A DNA stretch of 64,000 nt from Beijerinckiaceae bacterium (GTDB lineage Bacteria > Pseudomonadota > Alphaproteobacteria > Rhizobiales > Beijerinckiaceae). Made by a program: the position numbers and the translations under genes. Positions 61,834-64,000 of the stretch are shown one piece after another. The stretch is from contig JAPZTO010000001.1 in the NCBI GenBank assembly GCA_027532775.1, forward strand, positions 496,001 to 560,000, in the 5' to 3' direction. The notes below the pieces were generated by a model. That model had not been told where the DNA came from, searched no databases, and saw only the letters and a list, made by a program, of their open reading frames with translations. The number at the start of each line of letters is the position of its first letter. Positions within the stretch are counted from its first letter, which is position 1.

Positions 61834-62832
61834 ATGACCCGCACTGCCATGCCCCGCCTCTCTTCCGTCCCGCCCGCCGATGCCGCGCACGCGACCGGGG
61901 CGCAGCTTGGCCTTGCAATTCGGGCGACGACCGCCTTCGGCGTCCCGTGCGGGGCCGGAGCCGGCGTTCCGGGTACGGAACTGGGGCCGGCGGCAGCCAG
62001 GCTTGCCGGGCTGCCGGCTGCATTCGAGCATCTGGACCTGCCCTTCCGCGATGATGGCGATCTCGTGCCGGAGGCTCTGGCTCCGCATCCCCGCCGGGCA
62101 GCGCTCGGGCATCACGCCGAAGCCATCGCAGGCTGGATCCGTGCCGTGCATGACCGCAGCCACGCGCTGCTGGAACAGGGCGCCTGCCCGATCATGCTGG
62201 GCGGTGACCATGCGTTGAGCATGGGATCTGTCAGTGCAGCCGCGCGGCATGCGCGGGAGCAAGGGCACCGTTTCGTTCTCCTCTGGATCGATGCCCATGC
62301 GGATTTCAACACACCGGAGACCTCGCCTTCGGGCAACCTGCATGGCATGTCGCTGCAATTCCTCGCCGGACACGAGGAACTGGCGCATCTGCTGCCGGGG
62401 CGGAACTTCCCGGCGCTGCGGATGGCGGATGTCCATCTGATCGGCGCGCGGTCCCTCGACCGCCGCGAGCGCGAGGCCGTGGCGGAAGCCGGCATCCATT
62501 GCCATGACATGCGCGCCATCGACGAGTTCGGCGTCTGCGCCCTTCTGCGCAATATCCTCGACGGCCTCGACCCCGCCGAAACCCATCTCCATGTCAGCTT
62601 CGATCTCGACGTGGTCGATCCGGGACTGGCCCCGGGCGTCGGCACGCCCGTCGCCGGCGGACTGTCCTATCGCGAAGCCCATCTGCTGATGGAGATGCTC
62701 CATGAGAGCGGGCTCGTGCGGTCGGTCGATTTTGTCGAGCTCAACCCGATGCTGGACCATGCCGGACAGACGGCCCGGTTGCTCGTCGACCTCGCGGCGA
62801 GCCTGTTCGGCAAGACGATCAGCCTGCGCTAG
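61834..62832 (+). CDS. rocF: Arginase
   Basis: 332 residues from ATG 61834, with AAGGAG 6 nt upstream; the open frame to the left crosses the regulator and is not coding. Mn-binding motifs of the ureohydrolase family are complete: G-G-D-H-A-L-S near 126, D-A-H-A-D-F-N near 153, S-F-D-L-D-V-V-D-P near 256. N-T-P-E-T-S-P-S-G-N favours arginase over agmatinase. It hydrolyses arginine to ornithine and urea. The divergent Lrp-type gene supports a catabolic role. Confidence 0.93.
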   Translation: MTRTAMPRLSSVPPADAAHATGAQLGLAIRATTAFGVPCGAGAGVPGTELGPAAARLAGLPAAFEHLDLPFRDDGDLVPEALAPHPRRAALGHHAEAIAGWIRAVHDRSHALLEQGACPIMLGGDHALSMGSVSAAARHAREQGHRFVLLWIDAHADFNTPETSPSGNLHGMSLQFLAGHEELAHLLPGRNFPALRMADVHLIGARSLDRREREAVAEAGIHCHDMRAIDEFGVCALLRNILDGLDPAETHLHVSFDLDVVDPGLAPGVGTPVAGGLSYREAHLLMEMLHESGLVRSVDFVELNPMLDHAGQTARLLVDLAASLFGKTISLR

Positions 62833-62923
62833 CGGCGGAGGAGGCAGGCTGGTTCCGGCAGGGCAGGGCCCGCCCAAAATGCCGGCAACCCGCCCCGGAA
62901 ACAGCCAGAGAATGCCTCGCGGA

Positions 62924-62953
62924 CTAGACAAATCACGCGATTAATTTGTCTAG
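62924..62953. promoter_or_regulatory. Strong inverted repeat upstream of the binding-protein gene (GntR-type operator candidate)
   Basis: CTAGACAAAT (62924-62933) and ATTTGTCTAG (62944-62953) are perfect 10-bp inverted arms 10 bp apart. The right arm continues into a second palindrome, TGTCTAGACA (62947-62956). TTGTCTAGACAA-like dyads are typical of FadR-subfamily GntR regulators. It lies 62 bp before the ATG of the gene it would control. Confidence 0.6.
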
Positions 62954-63015
62954 ACATAAAATCGGGCCGATGCTTCAATCCTCCCCAGGGAAAACCACAT
63001 AACGGGGAGTTCGTC

Positions 63016-63972
63016 ATGCTTTCGCGCCGCCTTGCCACCCTTGCTCTTGCCGGCTCCGTGCTGGCCGGCTCTGCCTTCGCCACACTGGCGCAGGATACGA
63101 AGGTCTCGATCGGGATTTCCGGCTGGACCGGCTTTGCCCCACTGACCCTTGCCAAGGAATCCGGGATCTTCGCGAAGAACGGCCTTGATGTGACGATCAA
63201 GAAAATCCCGCAGGCGTCGCGCCACCTCGCCATCCTCTCCGGCGACATCCAGTGCGCGGCGACGACGGTCGAGACCTGGATCGTCTGGAATGCCAATGGC
63301 GTACCGACCAAGCAGATCTTCCAGCTCGACAAGAGCTACGGCGCCGATGGCATGGCTGTCCGCAACTCGGTCAACAAGATCACCGAACTGAAGGGCAAGA
63401 CTGTCGCCGCCTCGGCGCCGGGCACCGCGCCCTATTTCACACTGGCCTGGTTCCTCAAGAAGAATGGCCTGTCGATCAAGGACGTGACGGTGGTCAACAT
63501 GGAGCCCGGCCCGGCGGCCCAGGCCTTCATTGCTGGCCAGAACGATGCGGCCATGACTTATGAACCCTTCCTCTCGGCCGTCCGCGGCGCGCCGCAGGCC
63601 GGCAAGATCATTGCGACGACGCTCGATTATCCGATGGTCATGGACACATTTGGCTGCTCGAACGATTTCCTCGCCAAGAACGAGAAGGCCGCGCAGGCGC
63701 TGGCGAACAGCTATTTCCAGGCGCTGGAAATGATCGCCAAGGAGCCCGAAAAGGCCAACACGATCATGGGTGCCGATGTGAAGCAGACAGCTGAGGCCTT
63801 CGCCCGGTCTGCCTCCTACCTGCGCTGGCAGGACAAGGCGGCGAACCAGAAGTTCTTCGCCGGTGAGCATGCGGCTTTCTCGAACGAGGCGGCCGACCTG
63901 CTGCTCGAACTGGGCATCATCAAGCAGAAGCCGGATATGTCGGCCCTGACCGATACCCGCTTCATCAAGTAA
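63016..63972 (+). CDS. NitT/TauT-type ABC transporter substrate-binding protein
   Basis: 318 residues. A Sec signal with twin Arg (M-L-S-R-R-L-A-T-L-A-L-A-G) ends at A-L-A|Q near residue 26. The mature protein has the SsuA/THI5-like fold: G-W-T-G-F-A-P-L-T-L-A-K-E-S-G-I-F-A-K-N-G-L-D-V, then G-D-I-Q-C-A-A-T-T-V-E, A-A-S-A-P-G-T-A-P-Y-F and Q-N-D-A-A-M-T-Y-E-P. It binds a small nitrogen or sulfur compound (taurine, sulfonate, nitrate, pyrimidine or similar). ATG follows GGGGAG. The permease and ATPase genes are expected just past the window edge. Confidence 0.9.
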   Translation: MLSRRLATLALAGSVLAGSAFATLAQDTKVSIGISGWTGFAPLTLAKESGIFAKNGLDVTIKKIPQASRHLAILSGDIQCAATTVETWIVWNANGVPTKQIFQLDKSYGADGMAVRNSVNKITELKGKTVAASAPGTAPYFTLAWFLKKNGLSIKDVTVVNMEPGPAAQAFIAGQNDAAMTYEPFLSAVRGAPQAGKIIATTLDYPMVMDTFGCSNDFLAKNEKAAQALANSYFQALEMIAKEPEKANTIMGADVKQTAEAFARSASYLRWQDKAANQKFFAGEHAAFSNEAADLLLELGIIKQKPDMSALTDTRFIK

Positions 63973-64000
63973 CCTGACCGGGGCGCCGTGCGGGCGCCTC

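Noticed and set aside
63980-64000. GGCGCC inverted repeat at the window end as a terminator
   Set aside because: The stem is short and the window stops before any T tract could be seen, so it cannot be judged.

Overview
The window comes from a GC-rich alphaproteobacterium, most likely in or near Hyphomicrobiales (Rhizobiales). The evidence is an ALAS-type hemA (C4 haem pathway), the hisD / UPF0262 / low-molecular-weight phosphatase block near murA, a PdhS-like cell-cycle histidine kinase, two phasins, and a tRNA-His with A73 and no encoded G-1. No insertion sequence, prophage, CRISPR array or rRNA was seen. Genes are tightly packed with many 4-bp stop/start overlaps, and no gene-free stretch exceeds 300 bases.

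Layout. 1-9.5 kb: the 3' part of an M20 peptidase, SelO, a SulP transporter coupled to an 8-oxoguanine deaminase-like amidohydrolase, anmK, then the phosphatase-UPF0262-hisD operon and a small duplicated cysteine-rich secreted protein. 9.5-24 kb: murA with a 52-codon upstream gene, hemA, phasin 1, the PdhS-like kinase, a YcbB-type L,D-transpeptidase, azlCD, a phosphopantetheinyl transferase, TerC, tRNA-His, phasin 2, tRNA-Thr, and an SbtA-type permease divergent from a LysR regulator. 23.6-32.7 kb: a complete MdtABC-like RND efflux operon with its own outer-membrane lipoprotein.

32.9-54.7 kb is the most unusual part. A 2,539-residue secreted protein with 20 cadherin-like repeats and a C-terminal RTX region lies among all three parts of a type I secretion system (ABC exporter, HlyD adaptor, TolC protein). 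A MotA/TolQ-like and MotB/OmpA-like channel pair, a PilZ-like protein and two GGDEF-EAL proteins flank it. The composition resembles Salmonella SPI-4 (SiiAB channel, SiiCDF secretion, SiiE giant adhesin). I read it as a proton-motive-force-gated, c-di-GMP-linked giant-adhesin system, built here with cadherin repeats and enlarged channel proteins. That functional reading is inference.

54.7-64 kb: an orphan TRAP-type binding protein beside the second GGDEF-EAL protein, lhgO, a FIST sensor translationally coupled to a third GGDEF-EAL protein, a divergent Lrp/AsnC regulator-arginase pair, and a NitT/TauT-type binding protein behind a strong inverted-repeat operator. The themes are surface attachment and c-di-GMP signalling, efflux, PHB-granule proteins and nitrogen or purine scavenging. 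All calls come from reading the sequence; no database search was run.
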